This document shows, piece after piece, positions 6,678-15,187 of a stretch of 18,077 nt of DNA; the stretch's first letter is position 1; every line of letters begins with the position of its first letter. The stretch is from Gammaproteobacteria bacterium (GTDB lineage Bacteria; Pseudomonadota; Gammaproteobacteria; GRL18). Under the pieces are notes generated by a model. That model did no database searches. It was given only the letters and a program-made list of their open reading frames with translations, and was not told the DNA's origin. The translations under genes were made by a program, and so were the position numbers. The DNA lies in the NCBI GenBank assembly GCA_030632625.1, contig DAOVUK010000009.1, positions 1 to 18,077 on the forward strand. Direction: 5' to 3'.

Positions 6678-7274
6678 TTACTTATCTATCGGGCTTCTGA
6701 CTGGAATGTGCCTGCCTTTGACATTATTTAACAAATAATAATGTTCTTCATCTAAATAAGCTTTCATGCCAACACCTGTCGCAACCGTTGAGTCAGTGGT
6801 AATTTTTACTGCTTTATCTGTTTCCGCAAAATTTTTATTGGGCCAGATGGTTAATTCAGGTGTTTCCAGTTGGGAAAACTGGTTGTGCTGAGATTTTTCA
6901 CGTCTAATGATAGTATGACCTTTTAGCAGGACTCGAGTTCCATCCTTATTTATCCAGCCATGATCTGCGCTGATATTAACGGGTAAGCCCCGGTCTCGAA
7001 ACAGGGTAATTCTAGGGGTGATAATTTCCGAATCTTCTTCATCAGGGTAGTGCAGTATCTGATCGCCGATAATTTTATTTTTAGGCAGACCTGTTTCGCC
7101 AAAATTAATAATATCGGCATGATTAAAAAAGGTGTCAGCAATTTTTTTTTGATTATTTTGCTGAGGAAAAATAATCTGATTTGATTCAAGTGATGTTTCT
7201 GTAAGGACATACCAGCTGATAGCAATGGATATAACTGGAATGCTTAGGAGCAGAGCAAAAAGTTTTTTATCCAT
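6678..7274 (-). CDS. lptC: LPS export system protein LptC
   Basis: The 198-residue product has one N-terminal membrane anchor (about residues 5-25, FALLLSIPVISIAISWYVL) and a periplasmic LptC domain. LptC takes LPS from LptBFG and passes it to LptA. Family features seen are the segment PRITLFRDRGLPVNISADHGWI with RVLLKGHTII, and later FAETDKAVKITT near the C-terminal end of the domain. Sequence conservation in LptC is low, so its placement between kdsC and lptA, as in E. coli, is strong supporting evidence. Length is close to the E. coli protein (191). Confidence 0.92.
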   Translation of the reverse strand: MDKKLFALLLSIPVISIAISWYVLTETSLESNQIIFPQQNNQKKIADTFFNHADIINFGETGLPKNKIIGDQILHYPDEEDSEIITPRITLFRDRGLPVNISADHGWINKDGTRVLLKGHTIIRREKSQHNQFSQLETPELTIWPNKNFAETDKAVKITTDSTVATGVGMKAYLDEEHYYLLNNVKGRHIPVRSPIDK

Positions 7275-7357
7275 AGCCGTTTAATTTTAAGTTTTTAGTC
7301 AACCTGGGCAACCTTTATTTTTTCCACGGCTCTTAACTTACCAGTCTCAAATTACAC

Positions 7358-7879
7358 TCAAAGATAGACTGCAAATTGCTCTTCCAGATTACCCTGAGCT
7401 GCCATTAATAACTCACAGACATCACGCACGGCACCATGGCCGCCATTATGTTGCGTAGTCCAGTCGGCAAACTGTTTAACTCGTTCATGAGCATCAGCAA
7501 CGGCAATAGAAAAGCCTACTTTTTTCATCACCGGCAGGTCAACCAGATCATCTCCGACGTAGGCGACCTGATCCGGTGTTAATTCTAATTGTTGACAGAG
7601 CTGTTCAAATGCCTGTACTTTATTGAGCTGCCCTTGAAAAACCAGGTCAATATTAAGGTTTTTCATACGGTGTGTGACCACCTCAGAAGTTCTTGCTGTA
7701 ATGACTGCCAGAGGAACACCTGAACGCTGCAGCATCATTATGCCCAGACCGTCTCGGGAATGAAATGCCTTATATTCCAGAGCGTTGTCGCCAAAAAAAA
7801 GGCTGCCGTCAGTCATAACGCCATCGACATCGCATATTAATAATTTTATGACGCTGGCTTGGGCAAAAATTTCCTGCAT
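7358..7879 (-). CDS. kdsC: 3-deoxy-D-manno-octulosonate 8-phosphate phosphatase KdsC
   Basis: The 173-residue product is a HAD-superfamily phosphatase that removes phosphate from Kdo 8-phosphate to give Kdo, the inner-core sugar of lipopolysaccharide. The catalytic motif DVDGVMTDG (nucleophile Asp17 and Asp19) matches the KdsC pattern. ITARTS at about 60-65 is motif II, and GDDLVD at 109-114 supplies Mg2+ ligands. No cap domain is present, as expected for this family. The gene lies between the YrbG antiporter gene and lptC. In E. coli kdsD precedes kdsC, but here the antiporter stop is only 41 bases away, so kdsD is missing from this place. Confidence 0.95.
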   Translation of the reverse strand: MQEIFAQASVIKLLICDVDGVMTDGSLFFGDNALEYKAFHSRDGLGIMMLQRSGVPLAVITARTSEVVTHRMKNLNIDLVFQGQLNKVQAFEQLCQQLELTPDQVAYVGDDLVDLPVMKKVGFSIAVADAHERVKQFADWTTQHNGGHGAVRDVCELLMAAQGNLEEQFAVYL

Positions 7880-7906
7880 AGCTAATGCTTTCCTTAGTAT
7901 TTATTT

Positions 7907-7926
7907 AGGGTTAAGTAGGGTTAAGT
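7907..7926. repeat. 10-bp tandem repeat over the antiporter stop codon
   Basis: AGGGTTAAGT occurs twice in tandem at 7907-7916 and 7917-7926. The second copy holds the stop codon of the antiporter gene (complement of 7921-7923), so the stop is duplicated just downstream in the same surroundings. Confidence 0.75.
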
Positions 7927-8922
7927 ACTCTGTTGATAAATAACTATCATATAGCCTATATAACACATCAGTAAAACACCACCTTCAAGACGATTAAGTC
8001 TGCCTTTGCCTTTAAATCCATAGGCAAAAACAAAGAGCATCACTGACAGCACCATCATAACAGGATAGTCACGGCTTAGTACACTGGGATCCAGCTTTAT
8101 ACTCGAACCAAACAGGGCTCCAGTCATTATCCCGGGTATACCAAGGACACCGAGCAGATTGAACATATTGGAACCGATAATATTGCCGATAGCAATTTCA
8201 TGTTCCCCTTTTAACGCGCTGGTGATGGAGGCTGCCAGTTCGGGCAGGCTGGTGCCGATGGCAACAATCGTTAAACCAATGACTAAATCACTGATCTGAA
8301 ATGCGTGGGCGATATTAACGGCACCCCAAATCAGCATTCGGGAACTGAGGAGTAAGATGGCCAGGCCGATGAACAGCCATAAAAAAGCCGTTGAGGTCGC
8401 CATATCTCTGGGGATTTCTTCATTGAATTCTTCATCCAGAGGGTCTTTTGTATTGAGTTGTTTTTTTTCCCGAAGACCCATCAGGGTGATAAATATCATC
8501 AGGGCAAACATGCCTGCGATCAAAATATAACCATCGCTATGGCTTAATTCGCCATCCCATAATAATCCCCATGCCAGTATCATTATCATGAACATAATGG
8601 GGTATTCACGTTTAAGAATTTTAGAATCAACCATCAGCGGTGTGACCAGAGCTGTAATACCAAGCACCAGAGCAATATTGGTAATATTAGACCCCAGAGC
8701 ATTACCGACAGCCAGATTGGGTGTGCCTTGGTAGGCAGCAACGCCTGAAACAATCATTTCAGGGGCTGAGGTGCCAAAGCCGACAATCGTCAGGCCGATA
8801 ACCAGTGGTGATACACCAGAATTGAGTGCGATACCGGAAGCACCCAGAACAAACCGGTCGGCACTCCAGATGAGCAATAAAAATCCGCCTAGAATAGCAA
8901 GACTGCTTAATAACATCTCCAT
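7921..8922 (-). CDS. yrbG: Calcium/sodium antiporter, YrbG family
   Basis: The 333-residue integral membrane protein belongs to the Ca2+:cation antiporter superfamily (K+-dependent Na+/Ca2+ exchanger-related family). It has two homologous halves of about five membrane segments each. The first alpha-repeat contains VGFGTSAPEM and GNALGSNITN; the second contains VAIGTSLPEL and GNIIGSNMFN. The paired Glu residues in SAPE and SLPE are the expected ion ligands. A hydrophilic, acidic loop (about residues 150-175, KDPLDEEFNEEIPRD) links the halves on the cytoplasmic side. It begins the kdsC-lpt gene row as in E. coli, where its physiological role is unclear. A weak candidate promoter lies upstream. 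Confidence 0.94.
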   Translation of the reverse strand: MEMLLSSLAILGGFLLLIWSADRFVLGASGIALNSGVSPLVIGLTIVGFGTSAPEMIVSGVAAYQGTPNLAVGNALGSNITNIALVLGITALVTPLMVDSKILKREYPIMFMIMILAWGLLWDGELSHSDGYILIAGMFALMIFITLMGLREKKQLNTKDPLDEEFNEEIPRDMATSTAFLWLFIGLAILLLSSRMLIWGAVNIAHAFQISDLVIGLTIVAIGTSLPELAASITSALKGEHEIAIGNIIGSNMFNLLGVLGIPGIMTGALFGSSIKLDPSVLSRDYPVMMVLSVMLFVFAYGFKGKGRLNRLEGGVLLMCYIGYMIVIYQQST

Positions 8923-8945
8923 CGTTTAAATTGTCATTCCTCTGT

Positions 8946-8975
8946 GTAATATTCTGTGGTATTTATTGTTGTAAG
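8946..8975 (-). promoter_or_regulatory. Weak candidate sigma-70 promoter for the antiporter-kdsC-lpt row
   Basis: On the minus strand CTTACA (8975-8970) and TATTAC (8951-8946) match four of six bases each of the -35 and -10 consensus, with an 18-base spacer. It lies between the hairpin after mlaA and the antiporter start codon, where a promoter is expected. The match is weak. Confidence 0.3.
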
Positions 8976-9010
8976 AGATATTGATTGATAACTCTTGTCT
9001 GATAAAGATG

Positions 9011-9043
9011 AATGCCCCGATACGGAGGCCGTAGCGGGGCATT
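9011..9043 (-). terminator. Hairpin terminator after mlaA
   Basis: AATGCCCCG (9011-9019) pairs with CGGGGCATT (9035-9043), with an inner TACGG/CCGTA stem. A further outer TGATAA/TTATCA pairing can extend it. It lies 46 bases beyond the mlaA stop codon. On the minus strand it is followed by CATCTTTATC, a poor U-run, while the plus strand has TTTT. It may work in both directions and insulates mlaA from the antiporter gene. Confidence 0.65.
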
Positions 9044-9088
9044 TTATCAGCTTATGAGAATAAACGTCCAGGTTTTTTCCCAGAAGGT

Positions 9089-9823
9089 TTACTCTTCAAA
9101 ATCTTCAATGATAACTCTGGGCGGTTCACCATCGTAAACTCTGTTCTGACGCCATTGGTAATAAGATTCACGGGTAAATATATAGGGATCAAGCGCCAGC
9201 TCATCACGAAGATCAGTTGTTTTAAGCAGCTCAGAGCGGACATCGACTGCTTGTGTTGAAGCTAAGGCAACAGTTGCGGATGTCGGAGATACCTGATTTA
9301 AAGGATGAATCAGGAAGTCAACAATTAATGACGGTGCGTCACGAACACTGCTGGGACCCAGAATCGGCAGCACAATATAAGGCCCGGAACCCACTCCCCA
9401 GTACCCCAGAGTATCAGCAAAACTTTCCTCATGTTTAGGCAGGCCCATGGGCGTTCCCATATCAATCAGGCCAAAGATGCCGAATACGGTGTTGACTGAA
9501 AGACGCAGACCATCTGAGGTGAACTGCTCTACTTTAAGCTGCAGGACATCATTGACAACAACAACGACATCATCAAGATTGCTGAAAAAATTATGTGTGC
9601 CTGTCTGCACAGGCGAGGGTAATTTTTGATAACCTTGGGCGACAGGCTTTAATATCATCCGGTCAAAGCCTTCATTAAAATCATAAATAGCTCTATTGGC
9701 GGATTCGATCGGGTCGTTGACGTCACCATCTTCAGTTGTTGAAGCACAGCCCATATTTAACAGGGCAATACAGGCGATCACCAGAAGTGGGCCGGGACGA
9801 AATGTAGATGTTAAAAAAGTCAT
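9089..9823 (-). CDS. mlaA: Outer-membrane lipoprotein MlaA (VacJ)
   Basis: The 244-residue product is a lipoprotein of the MlaA/VacJ family. In the outer membrane it removes mislocalised phospholipid from the outer leaflet and hands it to the Mla retrograde pathway. The signal peptide has a hydrophobic core (about 13-22) and a lipobox ending at Cys26 (LLNMGC). The mature part carries the family motifs DPIESANRAIYDFNEGFDRM, FFSNLDDV, VNTVFGIFGLIDMGTPMGLP, and the segment TLGYWGVGSGPYIVLPILGPSSVRD. The C terminus is acidic (IEDFEE). It lies next to, but divergent from, the mlaFED operon, whereas in E. coli mlaA lies far away. A candidate promoter and a downstream terminator suggest it is a single-gene unit. 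Confidence 0.96.
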   Translation of the reverse strand: MTFLTSTFRPGPLLVIACIALLNMGCASTTEDGDVNDPIESANRAIYDFNEGFDRMILKPVAQGYQKLPSPVQTGTHNFFSNLDDVVVVVNDVLQLKVEQFTSDGLRLSVNTVFGIFGLIDMGTPMGLPKHEESFADTLGYWGVGSGPYIVLPILGPSSVRDAPSLIVDFLIHPLNQVSPTSATVALASTQAVDVRSELLKTTDLRDELALDPYIFTRESYYQWRQNRVYDGEPPRVIIEDFEE

Positions 9824-9902
9824 AGTTTACAGCGTATTATTTTGTTATTTTTCAGATGAGAGCATGCTTATGATAGTCAAAATTGTCCGGTAAATAAATA
9901 GC

Positions 9903-9930
9903 TGTATAACAAAAAGTTGACAAATAGCAA
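9903..9930 (-). promoter_or_regulatory. Candidate promoter for mlaA
   Basis: On the minus strand TTGCTA (9930-9925) and TATACA (9908-9903) are separated by 16 bases, and TG sits one base before the -10 hexamer (TGTTATACA, an extended -10). Predicted transcription would start about 70 bases before the mlaA ATG. Confidence 0.45.
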
Positions 9931-10128
9931 CAAAATGTGAAAATATATTTAAAATCAATGGGATATTGTGTGGATTAAATCCTACAAAATAAATTATTTG
10001 AGTTTATAGCGACGTTGTTTTTATTTTGTTTAACTTTCAGACAATGCCCTGGAAAACTGCCGTAATGCAATGCTGCTTGAGAGCATGATGTGATTTTTCA
10101 GGTGCTGGAGATAGATGATATTCTTTGC

Positions 10129-10134
10129 TATACT
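10129..10134 (+). promoter_or_regulatory. Candidate extended -10 promoter for the mla operon
   Basis: TGCTATACT contains a TATACT hexamer (5 of 6 consensus bases) at 10129-10134 with the TG of an extended -10 element. The -35 region around 10106-10111 is poor. Transcription would start near 10141, about 60 bases before the mlaF ATG. Confidence 0.45.
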
Positions 10135-10201
10135 TTCTGGCTGTTTACTGTTGCTTAATGAGCATGGGAATGATAACTGACAATGGAATTTAGCCAAAAT
10201 T

Positions 10202-11011
10202 ATGTCGGAAGCTGATAACAATCTGGTGCGTATAAGAAATCTGCATTTCTCTCGTGGTCACTCGAAAATTTTTAATGGCATTGATATTGATATTCCCAAA
10301 GGGAAAATCACTGCTATTATGGGTCCTAGCGGCACAGGAAAAACGACCCTGTTAAAGCTTATTGGCGGTCAGCTGAAACCTCAAAAAGGCACGATTCACT
10401 TCCATGGCGAGAATATACCGGCCATGAAGACCAAAAAACTCTATGAAGTTAGAAAAAAGATGGGCATGTTGTTTCAAAGCGGTGCTCTTCTGACGGATAT
10501 GAGTGTTTTTGATAATATTGCTTTTCCCATGCGGGAACACACTGAACTGCCCGAAGTGATGATCCGTGATATGGTTCTAATGAAACTGCAGGCCGTGGGA
10601 CTTCGCGGTGCTCGTGACTTAAATCCGAGTCAGTTGTCCGGTGGTATGGCTCGCCGTGTTGCTCTGGCCCGGGCTATTGCGCTTGATCCGGAAATGATTC
10701 TCTATGATGAGCCTTTTACCGGACAGGATCCTATCTCGATGGGTGTGCTGGTACAGCTTATACGCTCTATGAATGATGCCCTGGAGTTGACCAGTGTCAT
10801 TGTTTCTCATGATATCCAGGAAACCCTGGCAATTGCGGATAAAATTTATATTATCTCCCAGGGGAAAATTGTGGGTCATGGTGATCCACAAGAAATGAAT
10901 CAATCCGATTCACCCTGGATTAATCAATTTGTTCATGGTGAAGCGGATGGACCGGTGCCTTTTCATTATCCTGCACGATCTTATAAAGATGATATGCTGG
11001 CAGGGCAATAA
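10202..11011 (+). CDS. mlaF: Phospholipid ABC transporter ATP-binding protein MlaF
   Basis: The 269-residue product is the cytoplasmic ATPase of the MlaFEDB complex, which moves phospholipid at the inner membrane. Seen: Walker A GPSGTGKT at 41-48, Q-loop MLFQSGALLTDMSVFDN at about 90-106, ABC signature LSGGM at 146-150, Walker B MILYDEP at 166-172, and His204 in SHDIQET. The signature LSGGMARR and the EPFTGQDPI segment are typical of the Mla/MCE-linked ATPases. A C-terminal extension (about 245-269) corresponds to the tail that in E. coli MlaF reaches the partner subunit. It is first in the mla operon; mlaE begins 57 bases later. The Shine-Dalgarno is weak. Confidence 0.97.
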   Translation: MSEADNNLVRIRNLHFSRGHSKIFNGIDIDIPKGKITAIMGPSGTGKTTLLKLIGGQLKPQKGTIHFHGENIPAMKTKKLYEVRKKMGMLFQSGALLTDMSVFDNIAFPMREHTELPEVMIRDMVLMKLQAVGLRGARDLNPSQLSGGMARRVALARAIALDPEMILYDEPFTGQDPISMGVLVQLIRSMNDALELTSVIVSHDIQETLAIADKIYIISQGKIVGHGDPQEMNQSDSPWINQFVHGEADGPVPFHYPARSYKDDMLAGQ

Positions 11012-11068
11012 ATTGCTAAAGAACTATCCCTTACTCCATACTACTTACTAAAAAAATAAGATAATAAA

Positions 11069-11845
11069 ATGTTTGACTGGTTTGCACAATTCGGCAATAA
11101 GACCATTGAGTTTTTTGCCCGGCTGGGAAAAGAAGTTCTGTTGTTTATACAGACGGTTTTGGCTTTTGTGCCATTGCTCTTACGTCCGGCTCTGATCGTA
11201 CAGCAACTGTTTTCTATTGGTGTGCGTTCCATGCTGCTTATTATTGTGTCGGGCTTTTTTGTCGGCATGGTATTGGGGCTTCAGGGCTATAATACGCTGG
11301 TTGATTTCGGCGCAGAGGAATCTCTGGGTGTTGTTGTCGCACTGTCTCTGGTGCGTGAATTGGGACCGGTGGTGACTGCTTTATTATTTGCCGGTCGTGC
11401 CGGCTCAGCGTTAACCGCTGAAATTGGTTTAATGAAAGCAACCGAGCAATTATCAGGTCTGGAAATGATGGCTGTTAATCCGGTCGAACGGATTTTAGCA
11501 CCCCGATTGCTGGCTGGTATCATCAGCATGCCGTTACTGGCGGCTATGTTTAGTGCTGTAGGGATTTTCGGCGGTTATCTTGTCGGGGTGGATTTATTGG
11601 GTGTTGATGAAGGTGCCTACTGGTCTCAAATGCAGGCAAAGGTAGATTTTGATCAGGATATTGTCAATGGTGTGATCAAAAGTGTTGTCTTTGGTATTGT
11701 CACCACATGGATTGCGGTTTATGAAGGTTATACCTGCGTACCCACATCAGAAGGTGTCAGCGGAGCAACAACCAGAACTGTTGTCTATTCAGCACTGGTC
11801 GTGTTGGGTCTGGACTTCTTATTAACAGCTCTGATGTTAGAGTGA
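11069..11845 (+). CDS. mlaE: Phospholipid ABC transporter permease MlaE
   Basis: The 258-residue integral membrane protein is the MlaE permease subunit. It has an N-terminal amphipathic helix (about 10-30), then about five membrane segments. Family motifs seen are [40 protein letters not shown] and [20 protein letters not shown] with EMMAVNP, together marking the MlaE/TrgI family coupling region, and a later [16 protein letters not shown] at the C terminus. It forms the membrane core of MlaFEDB. The gene lies 57 bases after mlaF and 28 bases before mlaD in one operon. No clear Shine-Dalgarno precedes the ATG, but the start gives the standard family length. Confidence 0.97.
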   Translation: MFDWFAQFGNKTIEFFARLGKEVLLFIQTVLAFVPLLLRPALIVQQLFSIGVRSMLLIIVSGFFVGMVLGLQGYNTLVDFGAEESLGVVVALSLVRELGPVVTALLFAGRAGSALTAEIGLMKATEQLSGLEMMAVNPVERILAPRLLAGIISMPLLAAMFSAVGIFGGYLVGVDLLGVDEGAYWSQMQAKVDFDQDIVNGVIKSVVFGIVTTWIAVYEGYTCVPTSEGVSGATTRTVVYSALVVLGLDFLLTALMLE

Positions 11846-11873
11846 CTTTTAAAATTAAAGTGGAAGTGTAGCT

Positions 11874-12341
11874 ATGTCTAACTCAAGAATTTTAGAAATT
11901 TCAGTTGGAATTTTTGTTGCTGTAGGAGTTGCAGCCTTGCTGGTACTGGCTGTTAATGTCAGTAATGTCAGTGGTTTTAGTGCCGGTAAGCAATATACCG
12001 TGACTGCGAATTTTGATAATGTCAGTGGTTTAAAAGCGCGTTCAGCTGTTGCCATTGCTGGTGTTACTGTCGGTCGTGTGGTCAGTATTACTGTCGATCC
12101 GATGACGTTTGAAGCAGTTGTGGAAATGACGATAGATTCAAGTTTTAACGAGGTGCCTGTTGATTCCTCAGTCGGTATTTATACGGCAGGTCTGCTGGGT
12201 GAAAAATATGTGGGTATTGAGCCGGGCGGTGCACCTGACTTTCTTGAAGAAGGTGGTGTTATCCGTCTGACACAATCATCCATTGTTTTGGAAAAACTGA
12301 TCAGTCAGTTTCTTTTCAGCCAGTCTGACAATGACGAATAA
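11874..12341 (+). CDS. mlaD: MCE-domain lipid-binding protein MlaD
   Basis: The 155-residue product has one N-terminal membrane helix (about residues 8-28) and a single periplasmic MCE domain (about 37-115) with the family pattern ANFDNVSGLKARSAVAIAGV and YTAGLLGEKYVGIEPGG. In E. coli MlaD forms a hexameric ring with a hydrophobic pore on top of MlaE. The C-terminal helix after the MCE domain (SSIVLEKLISQFLF) is present, matching the segment that lines the pore. Shine-Dalgarno GGAAG is well placed. The stop is only 53 bases before mlaB, where E. coli has mlaC. Confidence 0.97.
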   Translation: MSNSRILEISVGIFVAVGVAALLVLAVNVSNVSGFSAGKQYTVTANFDNVSGLKARSAVAIAGVTVGRVVSITVDPMTFEAVVEMTIDSSFNEVPVDSSVGIYTAGLLGEKYVGIEPGGAPDFLEEGGVIRLTQSSIVLEKLISQFLFSQSDNDE

Positions 12342-12394
12342 TGACTCTACTTTGGTATAAAGCGGTTTGTTCTAACAGGAGCTGATAAAACATC

Positions 12395-12718
12395 ATGACA
12401 AAAAAAACCGCGGCGGCACAACTTGAAAAAATCTCTTTGGGGCACTACATACTCAAAGGCCAGTTAGATTTTGAGTCTGTACCAGAGCTTTGGAAGGAAA
12501 ATAAAAACTCACTTTTTACTGATGAAACGAGCATTCTGAATATTGACCTGTCGCAACTTGAGCGTTCTGATAGTTCAGGTTTAGCATTGCTGGTTGAATG
12601 GTACCGCGAGGCTGAGCAGCAGAGTAAAACAATTACTTTTTTCAATCTGCCGGCACAAATGTATGAAATTGCCTGTATCAGCGGTCTTAATGAAATTTTG
12701 CCGCTGTCAACAAAATAA
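12395..12718 (+). CDS. mlaB: STAS-domain protein MlaB
   Basis: The 107-residue product is a single STAS domain, the cytoplasmic MlaB subunit that binds MlaF and stabilises the transporter. The conserved loop reads DLSQLERSDSSGLALLVEWY (about 51-70), with Asp59-Ser60-Ser61-Gly62 corresponding to the STAS DSSG/DTSG motif. No anti-sigma partner kinase is nearby, so the anti-sigma-antagonist alternative is unlikely. GGAG lies about 12 bases before the ATG, a little long. ibaG starts 11 bases later. The direct mlaD-mlaB junction is unusual because mlaC normally lies between them. Confidence 0.92.
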   Translation: MTKKTAAAQLEKISLGHYILKGQLDFESVPELWKENKNSLFTDETSILNIDLSQLERSDSSGLALLVEWYREAEQQSKTITFFNLPAQMYEIACISGLNEILPLSTK

Positions 12719-12729
12719 AGAGATAAAAC

Positions 12730-12984
12730 ATGACAACTGATGAAATTAAAGCAATGATTGAAGGCGGTTTTGAGTCTGCACAAGTAATGGTTAGCGGTGA
12801 TAATGGGATGTTTGATACGACGGTCATTACTGATGAATTTGATGGCTTAACAGCGGTTAAAAAGCAACAAAAGGTTTATGCGACTGTTAATACCCTGATT
12901 ACCAGTGGTGCAATTCATGCACTGAGCATTAAAGCCTACACGCCCAAAGAATGGGAAACTGCCAGTAAATTAAGAATCGGCTAG
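12730..12984 (+). CDS. ibaG: BolA-family protein IbaG
   Basis: The 84-residue product is a BolA-family protein placed between mlaB and murA, as in E. coli. BolA-type proteins pair with monothiol glutaredoxins to handle [2Fe-2S] clusters. The C-terminal half is well conserved (FDGLTAVKKQQKVYATVNTL, then AIHALSIKAYTPKEW), including His63, the usual cluster ligand. The first loop, normally G-D-G-S-H-F in IbaG, reads GDNGMF at 23-28, so the second conserved His is Met27 here. Cluster chemistry may therefore differ (inference). A short purine-rich ribosome site (AAGAGA) precedes the ATG. Confidence 0.92.
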   Translation: MTTDEIKAMIEGGFESAQVMVSGDNGMFDTTVITDEFDGLTAVKKQQKVYATVNTLITSGAIHALSIKAYTPKEWETASKLRIG

Positions 12985-13034
12985 GAGCCTTTTCTTACTC
13001 CCGTGCGTATCTGCAAATACCCCCTTTATTTACA

Positions 13035-13063
13035 GTGACTATTATTAGAAAAAAGGGTAAAAT
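13035..13063 (+). promoter_or_regulatory. Candidate sigma-70 promoter for murA
   Basis: GTGACT (13035-13040, four of six -35 bases) and TAAAAT (13058-13063, five of six -10 bases) are separated by exactly 17 bases in the 118-base gap between ibaG and murA. The predicted start is about 35 bases before the murA ATG. Confidence 0.5.
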
Positions 13064-13096
13064 TCTCTGCTTTGTTTAATCTTAAAGGTTTGGTAG

Positions 13097-14394
<1,298 letters not shown>

Positions 14395-14427
14395 ATATAA
14401 AGTTAAAGTAGACAAAGAGATTAATAA

Positions 14428-15090
14428 ATGAGTGATACCCTGACGATAGCGCTATCCAAAGGACGAATATTTAAAGAAACACTGCCTTTGCTTGCTCATG
14501 CTGATATTTATCCCCTTGATGACCCGGATAAAAGTCGTAAACTGATCCTTGATACTAATCATGACAATATCAAACTGGTGATCATCCGGGCGACGGATGT
14601 GCCGACTTATGTACAATATGGTGCTGCTGATGTGGGAGTTGCCGGTAAAGATGTGCTGCTGGAACATGGTGGTGAAGGCCTGTATGAACCGCTTGATCTG
14701 CAAATAGCCAAATGCCGTTTAATGACCGCAGGTCCGGTTAATGAAAAGTCTGTCTCAGGTCGCCTGCGTATTGCCACCAAATTCGTTAACACCGCGAAAC
14801 GTTTTTATGCAGAAAAAGGCATTCAGGTCGAAGTGATAAAACTCTATGGCTCTATGGAGCTGGCACCGCTGGTCGGTCTGGCTGATCGTATTGTTGATGT
14901 GGTGGATACTGGTAATACCTTAAAAGCCAATGGTTTAACACCACTGGAACATATTGCTGATATCAGTTCTCGACTGGTAGTCAATAAAGCATCGATGAAA
15001 ATGAAGCATCAGCGCATCAAATTACTGATTGAACGCATTGCCGAAGCAGTCAGCACATCACAATCTTCAAAGAAAAAATCATCAACTTAA
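14428..15090 (+). CDS. hisG: ATP phosphoribosyltransferase, short form HisG
   Basis: The 220-residue product catalyses the first step of histidine synthesis, ATP plus PRPP to phosphoribosyl-ATP. It is the short type (HisG-S): the N terminus [15 protein letters not shown], the segment [16 protein letters not shown], the substrate-binding part [12 protein letters not shown], and the PRPP loop region [15 protein letters not shown] are all present. The C-terminal regulatory ACT-like domain of long HisG (about 300 residues) is absent. Short HisG is active and feedback-regulated only with HisZ, a HisRS-like subunit, which is not in the window. The tail ([10 protein letters not shown]) is variable. 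GAGA before the ATG serves as ribosome site. It lies 65 bases after murA. Confidence 0.97.
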   Translation: MSDTLTIALSKGRIFKETLPLLAHADIYPLDDPDKSRKLILDTNHDNIKLVIIRATDVPTYVQYGAADVGVAGKDVLLEHGGEGLYEPLDLQIAKCRLMTAGPVNEKSVSGRLRIATKFVNTAKRFYAEKGIQVEVIKLYGSMELAPLVGLADRIVDVVDTGNTLKANGLTPLEHIADISSRLVVNKASMKMKHQRIKLLIERIAEAVSTSQSSKKKSST

Positions 15091-15105
15091 GCTTCTTTCA
15101 ATGTG

Positions 15106-15138
15106 ACCATCTTGAATTTAACCTTCTTGAATTTAAGA
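15106..15138. repeat. 15-bp tandem repeat in the hisG-hisD gap
   Basis: ACCATCTTGAATTTA (15106-15120) is followed by ACCTTCTTGAATTTA (15121-15135), a tandem copy with one substitution. The second copy also forms the small hairpin CTTCTT-GAATTT-AAGAAG (15123-15140 region). The 97-base gap otherwise holds the hisD ribosome site (TGGAG). Confidence 0.75.
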
Positions 15139-15187
15139 AGCAGCAACTAAGAATAGTCAATTAAGAAGTAATCCACTGGAGTTTATC

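Larger units (their letters stand above)
9824..10201. promoter_or_regulatory. Divergent control region between mlaA and mlaF
   Basis: This 378-base gap has no convincing gene. Candidate promoters for mlaA and mlaF are listed separately. The decamer TGAGAGCATG occurs twice (9857-9866 and 10078-10087) and a shortened TGAGCATG once (10159-10166). A small near-palindrome GGATT-A-AATCC is at 9972-9982. The part from about 9983 to 10070 shows nothing recognisable. Confidence 0.5.

Noticed and set aside
9917..9946. TTGACA at 9917-9922 as the -35 of an mlaF promoter
   Set aside because: The nearest reasonable -10 hexamer (TATATT) is 21 bases away, too far, and the one at 18 bases (AAATAT) is poor. 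The extended -10 at 10129 fits better.
10030..10221. Minus-strand frame of 63 codons in the mlaA-mlaF gap
   Set aside because: It overlaps the mlaF start and the likely mlaF promoter, has no recognisable features and no ribosome site.
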